Assembly: GCA_024275365.1 (NCBI GenBank)
Contig: JAJRZG010000115.1
Coordinates: 1 to 50,042 of the forward strand
DNA: 50,042 bases
Source: Planctomycetota bacterium
Lineage (GTDB): Bacteria; Planctomycetota; Phycisphaerae; Phycisphaerales; UBA1924
Direction: 5' to 3'
Under the pieces are notes generated by a model. That model was not told the DNA's origin. It worked only from the letters and a program-made list of their open reading frames with translations, and did no database searches. This document shows, piece by piece, positions 18,200-27,846 of this stretch (positions are counted from its first letter, which is position 1; each line of letters opens with the position of its first letter). The translations under genes and the position numbers were made by a program.

Positions 18200-20365
18200 T
18201 CACGCCGCGTTCACCGCTGCGGCTTGGGGTGCTTCTGGGCTCACCAAACCCATGCTCTCGACCTCGATGCCCGGTGGGATTTCGTTGTAGCCGAGCACGG
18301 CGGCGGTGGCAAGGTGGGGTTCGAGAATCTGCCACACCACCGCGCGGACCTGAGGTGAAGCAATGACGACCGGGGGACTCCCAGAAGCAGTCACCCGCTG
18401 GAGTGACCGGAGGATCATCTCTGCGGTCTGCGTGGCGATGCGGGCGGGCATGGAGAGGCTTGTCCCCGCTGGGCCTCGCTCGATATAGGCTGCGATCTGG
18501 TCCTCAAATGCCGGGTCGAGGGTCACGCAGACGATGCGTGGCGTGCCGTCATCGCCCGGCGTGGAGTACAGTGCGCAGATCACGCGGCGCAGCGCATTGC
18601 GAACATACTCGGTGAGGATATCAATATCAGTGCTTTTGGGTGCCCAGTCTGCGAGGGTCTCAACGATCGTCTCCAGATCGCGGATTGGTACGCGTTCCCG
18701 GAGCAGGTTGTGGAGCACCCGCTGAAGATCTGACACCTTAAGAAGCGCAGGGATCGCCTCTTCGACCAGCTTGGGCGATTTGGCTCGTAAGTTTTCGATA
18801 AGGTTGTTGACCTCTTCGCGGGTAAGGAGCTCACTTGCGTGCTGCTTTATGAGTTCTGTCAGATGTGTTGCGAGCACACTGGTTGGATCAACAACCGTGT
18901 AGTTCATAGTTTCAGCCCTGTGCCGTTGCTCGGGGTTGATCCACCACGCATCAAGCCCGAATGCCGGCTCACGGGTTGCCTCTCCCTGAACTTTGCCGGT
19001 CGCGATACCGGAGTCCATTGCCATGAGCATGCCTGGGTGAAGCTCACCGGTTGCCACCGTTGCGCCGCGGATCTTGACGGAGTATTGGCCCGGTTCGAGC
19101 TGCATGTTGTCGCGGATACGGATGGGTGGGGTGACAAGGCCGATCTCTGCAGCGAGTTGGCGGCGGATAGCACTGATGCGATCGAGCAGGTCGCCGCCCT
19201 GCCCGGCATCGACCAGCGAAACCAGCCCGTAGCCAATTTCGAGTTCCATTGTATCGACCTTGAGCAGGGTTTCGATGGGTGGTGCCTCTTTGGGAATCTG
19301 CGTCTCGGCAATCGCCGATTCTCTTTCTTGGTGAATCTTGGATCTCGCCGAGCGGAACATCCCAAACGCGATGAGCCCGAGGGCACCGCCTGTAGCCAGC
19401 AGCGGGAATGTCGGGAGAGGAGTGAGCGCGAGGAGCGCGAGGAAACCAGCGGTAATCACAAGGCCACGGGGCTGGCTCATGAGTTGGCCTGTGAGCTCTT
19501 CCCCAAGGTAAGTCTTGGAACCAGAGCGGGTAACGATCAGGGCCGCCGAGATTGAGATGACAAACGATGGTATCTGACTGGTGAGCCCGTCACCGATCGT
19601 AAGTTTGGTGAAGACCTGCGCGGTCTGCCCGACGGGCCAGCCGTTGTCGATGACACCGACGGCGAGGCCACCGATGATATTGATGCCGGTGATAATAATG
19701 CCTGCAATGGCATCACCACGGACAAACTTACTGGCACCATCCATCGCCCCGAAGAAGTCCGCCTCACGAGATATTTCATCGCGTCGTGTTCTGGCATCCG
19801 CTTCGTTAATAATCCCGGCGTTGAGGTCAGAATCGATTGCCATCTGTTTGCCGGGCATTGCATCGAGGGTGAACCTTGCTGCCACCTCACTGACGCGCCC
19901 AGCACCCTTTGTAATTACGACAAACTGGACAATCACGAGGATAAGAAAGATGACAACACCAACAAAGAGTGAATCGCCTGCAACGAACTCACCGAAGGCG
20001 CTGATGACCTTGCCGGCGACTCCGATGGCCTCCTCAGGCCCTGTTGCATCCGCTGTGAGAATAAGGCGTGTGGAGGCGATATTGATGACAAGCCGGAGCA
20101 TGGTTGTTGCGAGCAAGAGAGAGGGAAAGACGCTGAAATCAAGTGGCTTTGCCATGTAGACAGTGGTGAGCAGGATGATAACCGCCAGGGAGATATTGCC
20201 CGAGATGAGCAGGTCCATCGCAAGTGGGGGGAGCGGGATGAGGATCACCACGAGGAGTCCAACAAACCCCATGGGGACAATCAGCCCCTTGTGCCTGTAG
20301 ATGTAACGCATCCAGACGGGTAAACCGCTGTCAGCAGATTCGAGTTTGGGCATCTGCTCAGTCAC
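18200..20365 (-). CDS. flhA: Flagellar biosynthesis protein FlhA
   Basis: DLLISGNISLAVIILLTTVYMAKPLDFSVFPSLLLATTMLRLVINIASTRLIL; FTLDAMPGKQMAIDSDLNAGIINEADARTRRDEI (FHIPEP). Confidence 0.98.
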   Translation of the reverse strand: MTEQMPKLESADSGLPVWMRYIYRHKGLIVPMGFVGLLVVILIPLPPLAMDLLISGNISLAVIILLTTVYMAKPLDFSVFPSLLLATTMLRLVINIASTRLILTADATGPEEAIGVAGKVISAFGEFVAGDSLFVGVVIFLILVIVQFVVITKGAGRVSEVAARFTLDAMPGKQMAIDSDLNAGIINEADARTRRDEISREADFFGAMDGASKFVRGDAIAGIIITGINIIGGLAVGVIDNGWPVGQTAQVFTKLTIGDGLTSQIPSFVISISAALIVTRSGSKTYLGEELTGQLMSQPRGLVITAGFLALLALTPLPTFPLLATGGALGLIAFGMFRSARSKIHQERESAIAETQIPKEAPPIETLLKVDTMELEIGYGLVSLVDAGQGGDLLDRISAIRRQLAAEIGLVTPPIRIRDNMQLEPGQYSVKIRGATVATGELHPGMLMAMDSGIATGKVQGEATREPAFGLDAWWINPEQRHRAETMNYTVVDPTSVLATHLTELIKQHASELLTREEVNNLIENLRAKSPKLVEEAIPALLKVSDLQRVLHNLLRERVPIRDLETIVETLADWAPKSTDIDILTEYVRNALRRVICALYSTPGDDGTPRIVCVTLDPAFEDQIAAYIERGPAGTSLSMPARIATQTAEMILRSLQRVTASGSPPVVIASPQVRAVVWQILEPHLATAAVLGYNEIPPGIEVESMGLVSPEAPQAAAVNAA

Positions 20366-20405
20366 GCTTGTGCGGTACTCCGTTGTTGGTTTGAAGATTA
20401 CTCAT

Positions 20406-21548
20406 TTAGGCTGACACCTTTGCACGAGTTCTCTTGTGTGGTGTGCGGGTGTGCGATCGCGTATTGACCCGTGATCGCTGGCTACTCGATTCGCCTTCGA
20501 GTCGGTACACATATGCAAGTATTTCGGCAACGGCTTCATAGTATTCTGAGGATATTTCCTGCCCTGGATCGCTGCCATAGTAGAGCCCCCTTGCCAGGGG
20601 TGGCCGTTCGATAATTGGGATTCCTGCAGAGGCGGCCACCAACCTGATCCGCTGGGCCATAAAGTCTGAGCCCTTTGCGACAACCATTGGAGCGGGCATC
20701 GTCTCGGCATCATAACGGAGTGCGACCGCAAAGTGCGTCGGGTTGGTGACAACGACATCTGCGAGCGGGACTTGCTGCTGGATCTGTTGCATCACAATAT
20801 CTCGCATCATACGGAGCCGCCGGCCTTTGACCTCTGGATCACCCTCCATGCTGCGGCGTTCATCCTTGACCTGCTGCTTGGTCATCTTCAGGTCCTGCGT
20901 GTGCTGCCATTTCTGATAGAGCCAGTCGATCAAACCAATAATCAGCAGGATGACAGCGAGCCAGATCGCCAGTGTCAGGAGCATCTTTGCGATGAGGATC
21001 ATGCCCTGAGTCGAGGTAAGTACTGGCAAGCCGACAATCTTCGGTATGAGATGGTTGATAACGGCAACCGCGATGGACACCACGAAGATCAGCTTGAAGC
21101 TGTTGAGTATTGCTTTCATCAGGCTGCGTTTACTAAATATTCTTTTGAGACCTTTGAGTGGATTGAGCTTTGAGAGCTTTGGCACCAATGGCTTGGTGGT
21201 GAGGAGCCACCCGACCTGGATGAACTGCGCCAGGGCCGCCATGAAGGCAGCCGCGAGGAGGAGGGGAAGGGTGATCCTTGCTGCATCGATTGCAACCATG
21301 CGCATAAGCGGCCAGAGCGTGCTGGATTGCGTCGACCAACCCACGCCGTCGGTGGCATATGTTTTTTCCATAAGTGACATAAACGAGCGCCCAAGAAACC
21401 CACCCGCGAGCGCGAGAAGCACAACTCCTGATGCGAGGGTAATCGCGGCGCTGAGGTCCTGGCTCTTTGCAACTTGACCGCGCCCTCGGGCATCGCTCAT
21501 GCGGCGTCCGGTAGGTTGCTCTGTGCGTTCACCCATGTCGTCTGCCAT
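20406..21548 (-). CDS. flhB: Flagellar biosynthesis protein FlhB
   Basis: ERTEQPTGRRMSDARGRGQVAKSQDL; MTKQQVKDERRSMEGDPEVKGRRLRMM; VVTNPTHFAVALRYD (NPTH autocleavage site). Confidence 0.98.
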   Translation of the reverse strand: MADDMGERTEQPTGRRMSDARGRGQVAKSQDLSAAITLASGVVLLALAGGFLGRSFMSLMEKTYATDGVGWSTQSSTLWPLMRMVAIDAARITLPLLLAAAFMAALAQFIQVGWLLTTKPLVPKLSKLNPLKGLKRIFSKRSLMKAILNSFKLIFVVSIAVAVINHLIPKIVGLPVLTSTQGMILIAKMLLTLAIWLAVILLIIGLIDWLYQKWQHTQDLKMTKQQVKDERRSMEGDPEVKGRRLRMMRDIVMQQIQQQVPLADVVVTNPTHFAVALRYDAETMPAPMVVAKGSDFMAQRIRLVAASAGIPIIERPPLARGLYYGSDPGQEISSEYYEAVAEILAYVYRLEGESSSQRSRVNTRSHTRTPHKRTRAKVSA

Positions 21549-21557
21549 AGATACCCC

Positions 21558-22349
21558 TTACGACCCGCGTGCGGAGAGGCCCCGCACCCATTCACCTAGG
21601 ATAGTGAGGATTCGTATCGTCTCATCAGAGGCGACATTCGCGATCACCTGAAGCGCCATAATGGTGGCGAGCAAACCGACGACAATCTTAACAGCAAAGC
21701 CGACACTCATAACATTGATCTCGGGCATGGTCTTCATGACAAACCCCATTGCAACCATGACCAAAAAGACCATTGCCATCGCAGGCCCACTGACTCGGAG
21801 GGCCATCTCGAACCCTGAGTTTGCCAGACCTATGTATGTTTCAAGAGGGACCGATGATATTGCCATTCCGCCTAGGGGCACATTCTCGAATGTCGAGAGA
21901 AGCGCAGCATATGTCATTTCGAGCCCCCCAACTGTGAGAAATATGGCGAACCCTAAGTAGAAGAGCGTCTCGCCGACAACATCGCTGTTGGTGTCAAACT
22001 CGGGATTGTAGACTGTTGCCATCGATAGGCCCATCTGGAAGCCGGTCAGATGGCCAGCGAGTTGCAGCGTCATGATCGGAATCGAGGCAATCAAGCCAAC
22101 ACATACACCGATGAGCGTCTCGCTGATGAGTATCGGGAGCAAGCCCATCAGGTCGATGTTGACCTCTGCAAAGTGAACGGGGATCGATGGGTAGATAGCA
22201 GCTGTGAACATGAGTGCAAGGAAGACCCGGGCCTGCGTTGGTATTGAGGCACTTGTGAGGATCGGCGCAAAGATAAAGAGGCCCAGAAGCCGAGTCGCGA
22301 CAAGAGTAAACGGCACAACATGTGCTATGAATGGCTCAATGCCCGTCAT
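21558..22349 (-). CDS. fliR: Flagellar biosynthesis protein FliR
   Basis: FTLVATRLLGLFIFAPILTSASIPTQARVFLALMFTAAIYP; AGHLTGFQMGLSMATVYNPEF; position between fliQ and flhB. Confidence 0.95.
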   Translation of the reverse strand: MTGIEPFIAHVVPFTLVATRLLGLFIFAPILTSASIPTQARVFLALMFTAAIYPSIPVHFAEVNIDLMGLLPILISETLIGVCVGLIASIPIMTLQLAGHLTGFQMGLSMATVYNPEFDTNSDVVGETLFYLGFAIFLTVGGLEMTYAALLSTFENVPLGGMAISSVPLETYIGLANSGFEMALRVSGPAMAMVFLVMVAMGFVMKTMPEINVMSVGFAVKIVVGLLATIMALQVIANVASDETIRILTILGEWVRGLSARGS

Positions 22350-22364
22350 CAGTCTGGTCCCCGC

Positions 22365-22622
22365 TTACATCATCGTAAAGAGTACTGATGCATATTCTGA
22401 GAGTTTGAGAGCGATCCACGGCAGGAGCAGTGCCGCGACGACGATCATGACGGTGATCTTTGGTACAAAGGTAAGGGTCTGATCCTGGATACTCGTCACC
22501 GACTGAAAGAGGCTGACCAAGAGCCCGACCACGACACCTGCGAGCAGCACCGGGGCCGCGATCTTGAGCGCGGCGAAGAGTGTATCTCGGACCAGGAACA
22601 CTGCGGTTTCATCGTAGGGCAT
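22365..22622 (-). CDS. fliQ: Flagellar biosynthesis protein FliQ
   Basis: 85 aa; FAALKIAAPVLLAGVVVGLLVSLFQSVTSIQDQTLTFVPKI. Confidence 0.96.
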   Translation of the reverse strand: MPYDETAVFLVRDTLFAALKIAAPVLLAGVVVGLLVSLFQSVTSIQDQTLTFVPKITVMIVVAALLLPWIALKLSEYASVLFTMM

Positions 22623-22630
22623 AGGTTTTC

Positions 22631-23620
22631 CTATCGTATCAATACAAGTCGAGATGCTTCAAGAAAGAACATTCGGACCGGCTCGATCATGCCGGATGCT
22701 GTGCTGCCCATGTCGCTCATCTCTGGTGCGAAGCTGTAGAGCAACCCCCCCACTACGAGTGTCCAGCCATCGACCAAAACAAACAAGAGCAGCTTAAACG
22801 GCAAACTGATCAACACGGGCGGAAGCATCATCATGCTCATTGATATCAACAGGCTCGCGATCACCATGTCGATGACCAGGAATGGCAGGTAGACCTTGAA
22901 ACCCATCACAAACGCCGTCTTGAGCTCACTGAGCATGTACGCCGGGATCAGTGCTGGTGTCGAGACATCCGCCCGCGTCATCGCTGCCGGGTCGCTGATA
23001 TCGATCCCCTGATATTCGAGCACCATGTAGAGACTCGACCAGTTACCGGTCTCTTCGATCTGGTTGAACATGAAGTCTCGGATCGGTTGACGAGACCGCT
23101 GCCAGAGGTCGTCATAGTCGGTGATTTCACCTTGCTGATAGGGAACGACAGCCTCGTCCCACAATCGCTCGAATGTCGGTGACATAATCATCAAAGTCAT
23201 AAAGAGCGCAAGTGAAGTCAGAACTTGCGGTGGCGGGATACTTGCTGCGCCGATCGCTTGGCGTAAGAGTGCCAACACAATCATGATCCGCATGAAGCAT
23301 GTCGTCATCAACATGATAGATGGTGCCAGCGCAACCACCGTCAGCAGCATCATGACGCTCATCGCGGTCGAGATACCGCTTGGTTGGTCCGCATCACCAG
23401 AGAATCCCGCCGACCTTCCGGGCAAGACAGCGCCCACTTGGTCGAGTATAGCGAGGGGATTGAACTCACTTGTGAGGCTGCCTGCCGGTGAGCCAAACAG
23501 ATCCTGACTGGCTGGTGAGCCGGGCGATGGTGGGCCATAGGATGGCTGGGCATGTGCATACGAAGCGATGAGTCCGAGCACGAGCGTTGCCAGTATTATG
23601 ATGGCATGGTAACGCCTCAT
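22631..23620 (-). CDS. fliP: Flagellar biosynthetic protein FliP
   Basis: Signal peptide plus MLMTTCFMRIMIVLALLRQAIGAASIPPPQVLTSLALFMTLMIMSPTF; YMLSELKTAFVMGFKVYLPFLVIDMVIASLLISMSMMMLPPVLISLPFKLLLFVLVDGW. ATGA overlap with fliO. Confidence 0.98.
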   Translation of the reverse strand: MRRYHAIIILATLVLGLIASYAHAQPSYGPPSPGSPASQDLFGSPAGSLTSEFNPLAILDQVGAVLPGRSAGFSGDADQPSGISTAMSVMMLLTVVALAPSIMLMTTCFMRIMIVLALLRQAIGAASIPPPQVLTSLALFMTLMIMSPTFERLWDEAVVPYQQGEITDYDDLWQRSRQPIRDFMFNQIEETGNWSSLYMVLEYQGIDISDPAAMTRADVSTPALIPAYMLSELKTAFVMGFKVYLPFLVIDMVIASLLISMSMMMLPPVLISLPFKLLLFVLVDGWTLVVGGLLYSFAPEMSDMGSTASGMIEPVRMFFLEASRLVLIR

Positions 23621-24459
23621 GCCGACCCCTTCCAGTCGGCTGCACGAAGTGAATCGAGCCTCGAATGCAAGCACCAGAGCGGGTCGGGTGAGTTAACACT
23701 CTGTTGCGTGCGCGTCACCGGGACTTCAAGCGGTATAGCGACTGGTTCAGTGTCTGAGTGCGATGAATCGAATCCGGATACTAACTCTCGGAACCTGTCG
23801 CTGATCGATCTACCCTCTTCCTCTGCGGCATTGAGCACTATTGCCGCGACCTCTTGGGGGTCTGTGATTTCACAGAGCGTGCGCATTCCCCCGCCCTTGA
23901 CACCGATGCTTTGAGAAACAACAAGTATCCTTCGATCAATCTTGAACAGTATCAGCATCTGCCCGCGACCGACCGGGTAGCGGCCGAGTACATACAAAAG
24001 CCCGGATGGGGCTCGACCACCTGCTCCCATAGAGTGGAGTAAGCTGCCCGATCTCCCAGCCAACCTCTTGACCACTGCACCAACTGCAAGTATCAGTGCG
24101 ATGACAAGCACTAACACTCCGGCGGTACGCCACCAACCTTCCCCCACTCTGAGCGATGGAGCACTGACTGCAGAAGTATCGGGTTCCAGACGACCACCCG
24201 ACTCAAGCCGACTCCGGAACGAGCCCTGGCGGCTGAGCCCGAGCGGTAACAACTCAGCCTCAGCAGTTGTCGCTGATTGCTGCGCGGGTGAGAGATCACC
24301 TGCTTCCCGCTGCGCAGCACGCTCAGGGGGGATTGGTCCGACAAACAGGCCGATCTCCGCCTCACTTTGGTTGCGCGATATGCTGCCGGTTTGCGCACGC
24401 ACAGCCGAACCCCAAAGAATCGCGATGATAACAATGAATACTACAAAACCCCGCTGCAT
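23617..24459 (-). CDS. fliO: Flagellar biosynthetic protein FliO
   Basis: Single TM followed by GLLYVLGRYPVGRGQMLILFKIDRRILVVSQSIGVKGGGMRTLCEITDPQEV; immediately upstream of fliP. Confidence 0.85.
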   Translation of the reverse strand: MQRGFVVFIVIIAILWGSAVRAQTGSISRNQSEAEIGLFVGPIPPERAAQREAGDLSPAQQSATTAEAELLPLGLSRQGSFRSRLESGGRLEPDTSAVSAPSLRVGEGWWRTAGVLVLVIALILAVGAVVKRLAGRSGSLLHSMGAGGRAPSGLLYVLGRYPVGRGQMLILFKIDRRILVVSQSIGVKGGGMRTLCEITDPQEVAAIVLNAAEEEGRSISDRFRELVSGFDSSHSDTEPVAIPLEVPVTRTQQSVNSPDPLWCLHSRLDSLRAADWKGSA

Positions 24460-24523
24460 GATGCCTTCCTGGCTTGCCTGAGGGCGTACTCCGACGCCCG
24501 TGCGAGGACACTCATTTCTCTAC

Positions 24524-25222
24524 TCATCCAACCTGACGACTCTCAGGGTCGATGATCTCATTGATGCGTATACAGAAGTTATCGTTGAGCACCAACACCT
24601 CGCCACGGGCGATGTGCCTTTCGTTTACATAGATATCCACCGGGTCTCCTGCGAGTTTGTCGAGCTCGACCACAGCCCCATCGGTAAGTTTGAGCACATC
24701 ATCAACCAGGAGCCTTGTACGCCCGAGCTCGATCTTTACATTGAGATTAACATCCGCGAGCAGATCCAGTTCTGATGGCATCGCGGTGGGTATTTGCGCA
24801 TCAAAGCTCGGGAGGATTATGGGTTCTGACCCTTGCGGCGGTGCTGCGGGCGGAGCCGATGAGCCTGGAGACTGCGAGGTATCTCCGACAGCATCGCCAT
24901 CGACTTGAGTGTTCACATCGCTGACCGCAGCGGTGACCTGCGCGAGGAGCGATTCGGCCATCGAGGCTGCATCATCGGCCGAAAGACCGTCATCGGCCTC
25001 TGTGCCTCCGGCTTCAGCTACGGGGTCTGCGGCTGGGTCATCCGCTTGGGCGGTTGTCTCAGGCTGCTCCGCATCTGGGTGCTCGGGCTTGCTGGGTATT
25101 CCCTCGGCCATCTTGGCACCGGCTCCTGCCTCGCTCTCCGGCTGCTGATCTTCGGTAGTATTTTTTGATTGGTCATCTTCAGTCATAGCAGGCTCCGCCT
25201 GGTTCGCACAGGCGGTACGCAC
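24524..25222 (-). CDS. fliN: Flagellar motor switch protein FliN with long acidic N-terminal extension
   Basis: C-terminal Spo[71 protein letters not shown]. Confidence 0.93.
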   Translation of the reverse strand: MRTACANQAEPAMTEDDQSKNTTEDQQPESEAGAGAKMAEGIPSKPEHPDAEQPETTAQADDPAADPVAEAGGTEADDGLSADDAASMAESLLAQVTAAVSDVNTQVDGDAVGDTSQSPGSSAPPAAPPQGSEPIILPSFDAQIPTAMPSELDLLADVNLNVKIELGRTRLLVDDVLKLTDGAVVELDKLAGDPVDIYVNERHIARGEVLVLNDNFCIRINEIIDPESRQVG

Positions 25223-25363
25223 CTCCTGTGCGCAACCCTCCGCCTGCTGACATCACACATCGGGCTCCGGCGGGTCTGACCAGCAGAAAAAGCCGTGATC
25301 GAGAGCGCGTGTTGCGCGGACAGGCAATGCTTGCGCTTCATCCCGCAGTTTCAAAGGCTTGGC

Positions 25364-25897
25364 TTACGAGGGGGGGTAGCCCTGGCACCGTGGAATGATG
25401 ACCCGCTCGATCAATGGCTCGCCATCAGGATCAAACCCGAACACCTGCTCGAAGTACGCCGCCACTTGCCGGTGGAGGGTTTCGCGCCCAGGCTCCATGA
25501 GGTGCGCGTGGGCCGACCGGCGGATGATCAGGGCTACGCCCTCGGTGATCTCGGCCTTGCGTCGCTCGATTTCGGCGTTGATCTGCTCCTCGTTCTTTTT
25601 CTTCACCTGGAGCACAGCCTCGAAGTTCCACGACCAGGCATTTCCAGAGGTGTGGTTCTGGAATCGGCCATCGACCATGGGTATCTCGACGGTCTTCTCC
25701 TGCTCGGCAAACTCTTCGCCCTCGATGCTGTTGGCACTTGCGTCGGCAGCCCCGCTGCCCGAGAACATGATGAACCCGACAGCACCGATTCCTTCGAGCA
25801 CCATAACAACCGCGACGATTGCCAGCGTCAGCATGGGAGATTTCTTTTTCGGCTGGTCTTCTTCTGTGACTTCTTGTTCTGGTTTCTCATCAGCCAT
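25364..25897 (-). CDS. fliL: Flagellar basal body-associated protein FliL
   Basis: Short cytoplasmic tail, single TM (SPMLTLAIVAVVMVLEGIGAVGFIMF), periplasmic domain, located between motB and fliN. Confidence 0.75.
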   Translation of the reverse strand: MADEKPEQEVTEEDQPKKKSPMLTLAIVAVVMVLEGIGAVGFIMFSGSGAADASANSIEGEEFAEQEKTVEIPMVDGRFQNHTSGNAWSWNFEAVLQVKKKNEEQINAEIERRKAEITEGVALIIRRSAHAHLMEPGRETLHRQVAAYFEQVFGFDPDGEPLIERVIIPRCQGYPPS

Positions 25898-25942
25898 TGG
25901 TCATCCTCGTTGGTCAGCTTTGCACATGCCATATTTGTTGCG

Positions 25943-26686
25943 CTAATCGCTCCGCCCGGTGCCCAGTGCATCGGGGCGTAGCTCTGTCAGCGGCGTATCG
26001 GTCATAAAGACCTCGACGCGCCGATTGGCTGCACCCTGCTCGGTGACCGTGCCGAGCTTGAGTGGCTGGGTAGCACCCGCAACCCAGAGGGAAAGTGCGT
26101 TTGGTTCCACTTCGCACTCGTCGATCAGATAGTCCTGCACAACCCTGGCTCGCTTATACGCGAGGTCCACGAAATCGAGCCCGCCTGCACGGTCGTCTGG
26201 CCCCCAGGAATGCCCGAGCACAAGGAACATTTTGTCGCTGCCATGAATCCGCGGGGCGATAATATCACGGAGGATGTCTTTGTTTTCATCGGTCAGTTCG
26301 AGTGCGGCAGCCCCAAAGGGGAGCGGCTTTCCGACGGTCCACTTTCGCCCATCAAAGAGGGTCGAGGTGGTCTGATCGATGCCGACTGTGGACTTGGCGT
26401 TCGTGTCTGACTTTGACTTCTCTTTATCTATCTTCTGCCGCTTCCCATCTGGGTCCATGTTTGGTGAGCTTGCGAGATCGAGCATGTCCTGGATTCGGGA
26501 GTCACCACCATTGACACCGAAGGCTTCCTGGATGGCGTCGATAATATCCTGATACTCTTTAGGTTTTTTCAGTTCGCTAAATGCTGCCAAGAGGATGAAG
26601 AAGCAGAGCAAGAGCGACATGAGGTCGCCATAGGTCACGACCCACTCGGGTACACCTGCTGGTGGGGGGGAACGGCGTTTTGCCAT
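25943..26686 (-). CDS. motB: Flagellar motor protein MotB (OmpA family)
   Basis: GVPEWVVTYGDLMSLLLCFFILLAAFSELKKPKEY; LALSLWVAGATQPL...ANRRVEVFMTDT. Confidence 0.95.
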   Translation of the reverse strand: MAKRRSPPPAGVPEWVVTYGDLMSLLLCFFILLAAFSELKKPKEYQDIIDAIQEAFGVNGGDSRIQDMLDLASSPNMDPDGKRQKIDKEKSKSDTNAKSTVGIDQTTSTLFDGRKWTVGKPLPFGAAALELTDENKDILRDIIAPRIHGSDKMFLVLGHSWGPDDRAGGLDFVDLAYKRARVVQDYLIDECEVEPNALSLWVAGATQPLKLGTVTEQGAANRRVEVFMTDTPLTELRPDALGTGRSD

Positions 26687-26701
26687 GGTGCAACCGGCTA
26701 C

Positions 26702-27496
26702 TCAGGCCGCCTCCTTCACCTCGAAGGCCAGCCGCTGGGCCGGGGGGATGTAGGTCAGGAGTTTGCTCTCAACAACACGTGGGTTATCGCCCGATTGGAT
26801 CGACATCACGCCTGCTGCGATCACGGTCTTCACAAGGACCTCTTCGGTATTGCGCGCCGAAATCCGGTCGGCAATAGGTCCTGTGATGATGTTTGCCATC
26901 ATTGCGCCGTAGAGCGTTGTGATAAGAGCTACTGCCATTCCCGGCCCGATCTTGCTTGGGTCGTCCATATTGCTGAGCATGAAGATCAGGCCGAGGAGTG
27001 TTCCGATCATGCCAAAGGCGGGTGCATATTTACTGATTGTGTCGAGTATCGCCTTGCCTTGAGCGTGGCGGTCCTGCATCGCATCGAGCTCAGTTTCCAT
27101 GATCTGCTGGATGAGCTCGGGATCGGTGCCATCGACCGCCATTTTCACACCCCGGACAATGAACTCATCCTTCATCTCTTCGATGTAGTTCTCGAGTGCC
27201 AAAATGCCTTCGCGGCGTGCGATCTCGGCGTACCGCACCAGATCGGCGATGACTTCGCCAGTATCAACCGGCTTGACAAAGACCGCCTTCATGACCACCT
27301 TGTGGATGCTCAGGACTCGCCCGAGTGGATAGGCCAGCACCGTTGCCCCGATGGTGCCAAAGAGCACGACAAAGACGGATGTGACATCAAAGAGTGAGCC
27401 GATGCTCCCACCACCGAGAAAGATACCGGCTAATACGGCACCCACAGCGAGCACAAGACCTACAACCGTGCCAATATCCACCCTTGCGGCCTCCAT
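26702..27496 (-). CDS. motA: Flagellar motor stator protein MotA
   Basis: GTVVGLVLAVGAVLAGIFLGGGSIGSLFDVTSVFVVLFGTIGATVLAYPLG; YAPAFGMIGTLLGLIFMLSNMDDPSKIGPGMAVALITTLYGAMMAN. Confidence 0.97.
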   Translation of the reverse strand: MEAARVDIGTVVGLVLAVGAVLAGIFLGGGSIGSLFDVTSVFVVLFGTIGATVLAYPLGRVLSIHKVVMKAVFVKPVDTGEVIADLVRYAEIARREGILALENYIEEMKDEFIVRGVKMAVDGTDPELIQQIMETELDAMQDRHAQGKAILDTISKYAPAFGMIGTLLGLIFMLSNMDDPSKIGPGMAVALITTLYGAMMANIITGPIADRISARNTEEVLVKTVIAAGVMSIQSGDNPRVVESKLLTYIPPAQRLAFEVKEAA

Positions 27497-27589
27497 GCCG
27501 AGCGCAGCCCTTGCGCCGGGCCTCCGGAAGGAACATCGGTGGGGCTCGGTTGCGACTTGATAGGGACTCTCTCGTCATGGGGGGTGTGG

Positions 27590-27787
27590 TCAGCCTGGGG
27601 GGATCAGGCGACGGAGAAGCCGCCCGTAGTCGATCGTTCGCTCGACCACTTCGCGCATCGGCTCCTTGACAATGACATGATCGCCGGAGATGAGGGTGAT
27701 AACCGTGTCGGGGTTCTCTTCAATGGTGCGGATCAACTCTGCATTGAGAATAAAGGGCTTGTCGTTGAGACGGTGGAGCGTGATCAC
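27590..27787 (-). CDS. flbD: FlbD-family flagellar protein (small, 65 aa)
   Basis: MITLHRLNDKPFILNAELIRTIEENPDTVITLISGDHVIVKEPMREVVERTIDYGR. Confidence 0.93.
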   Translation of the reverse strand: MITLHRLNDKPFILNAELIRTIEENPDTVITLISGDHVIVKEPMREVVERTIDYGRLLRRLIPPG

Positions 27788-27846
27788 ATCAAACCTCCGG
27801 CGTTCTGTATCGGCACGAGAGCCCGAGTGTTATCGGGTTGCCGCAC

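Noticed and set aside
25240-25262. Sigma-54-like sequence (CAGGCGGAGGGTTGC) upstream of fliN
   Set aside because: Spacing between the GG and GC elements is off by one base and the -24 element is poor.
25364-25390. Poly-C/G run near the end of fliL as another contingency tract
   Set aside because: The frame reaches a stop right after the tract with no alternative-frame continuation that extends FliL similarity.
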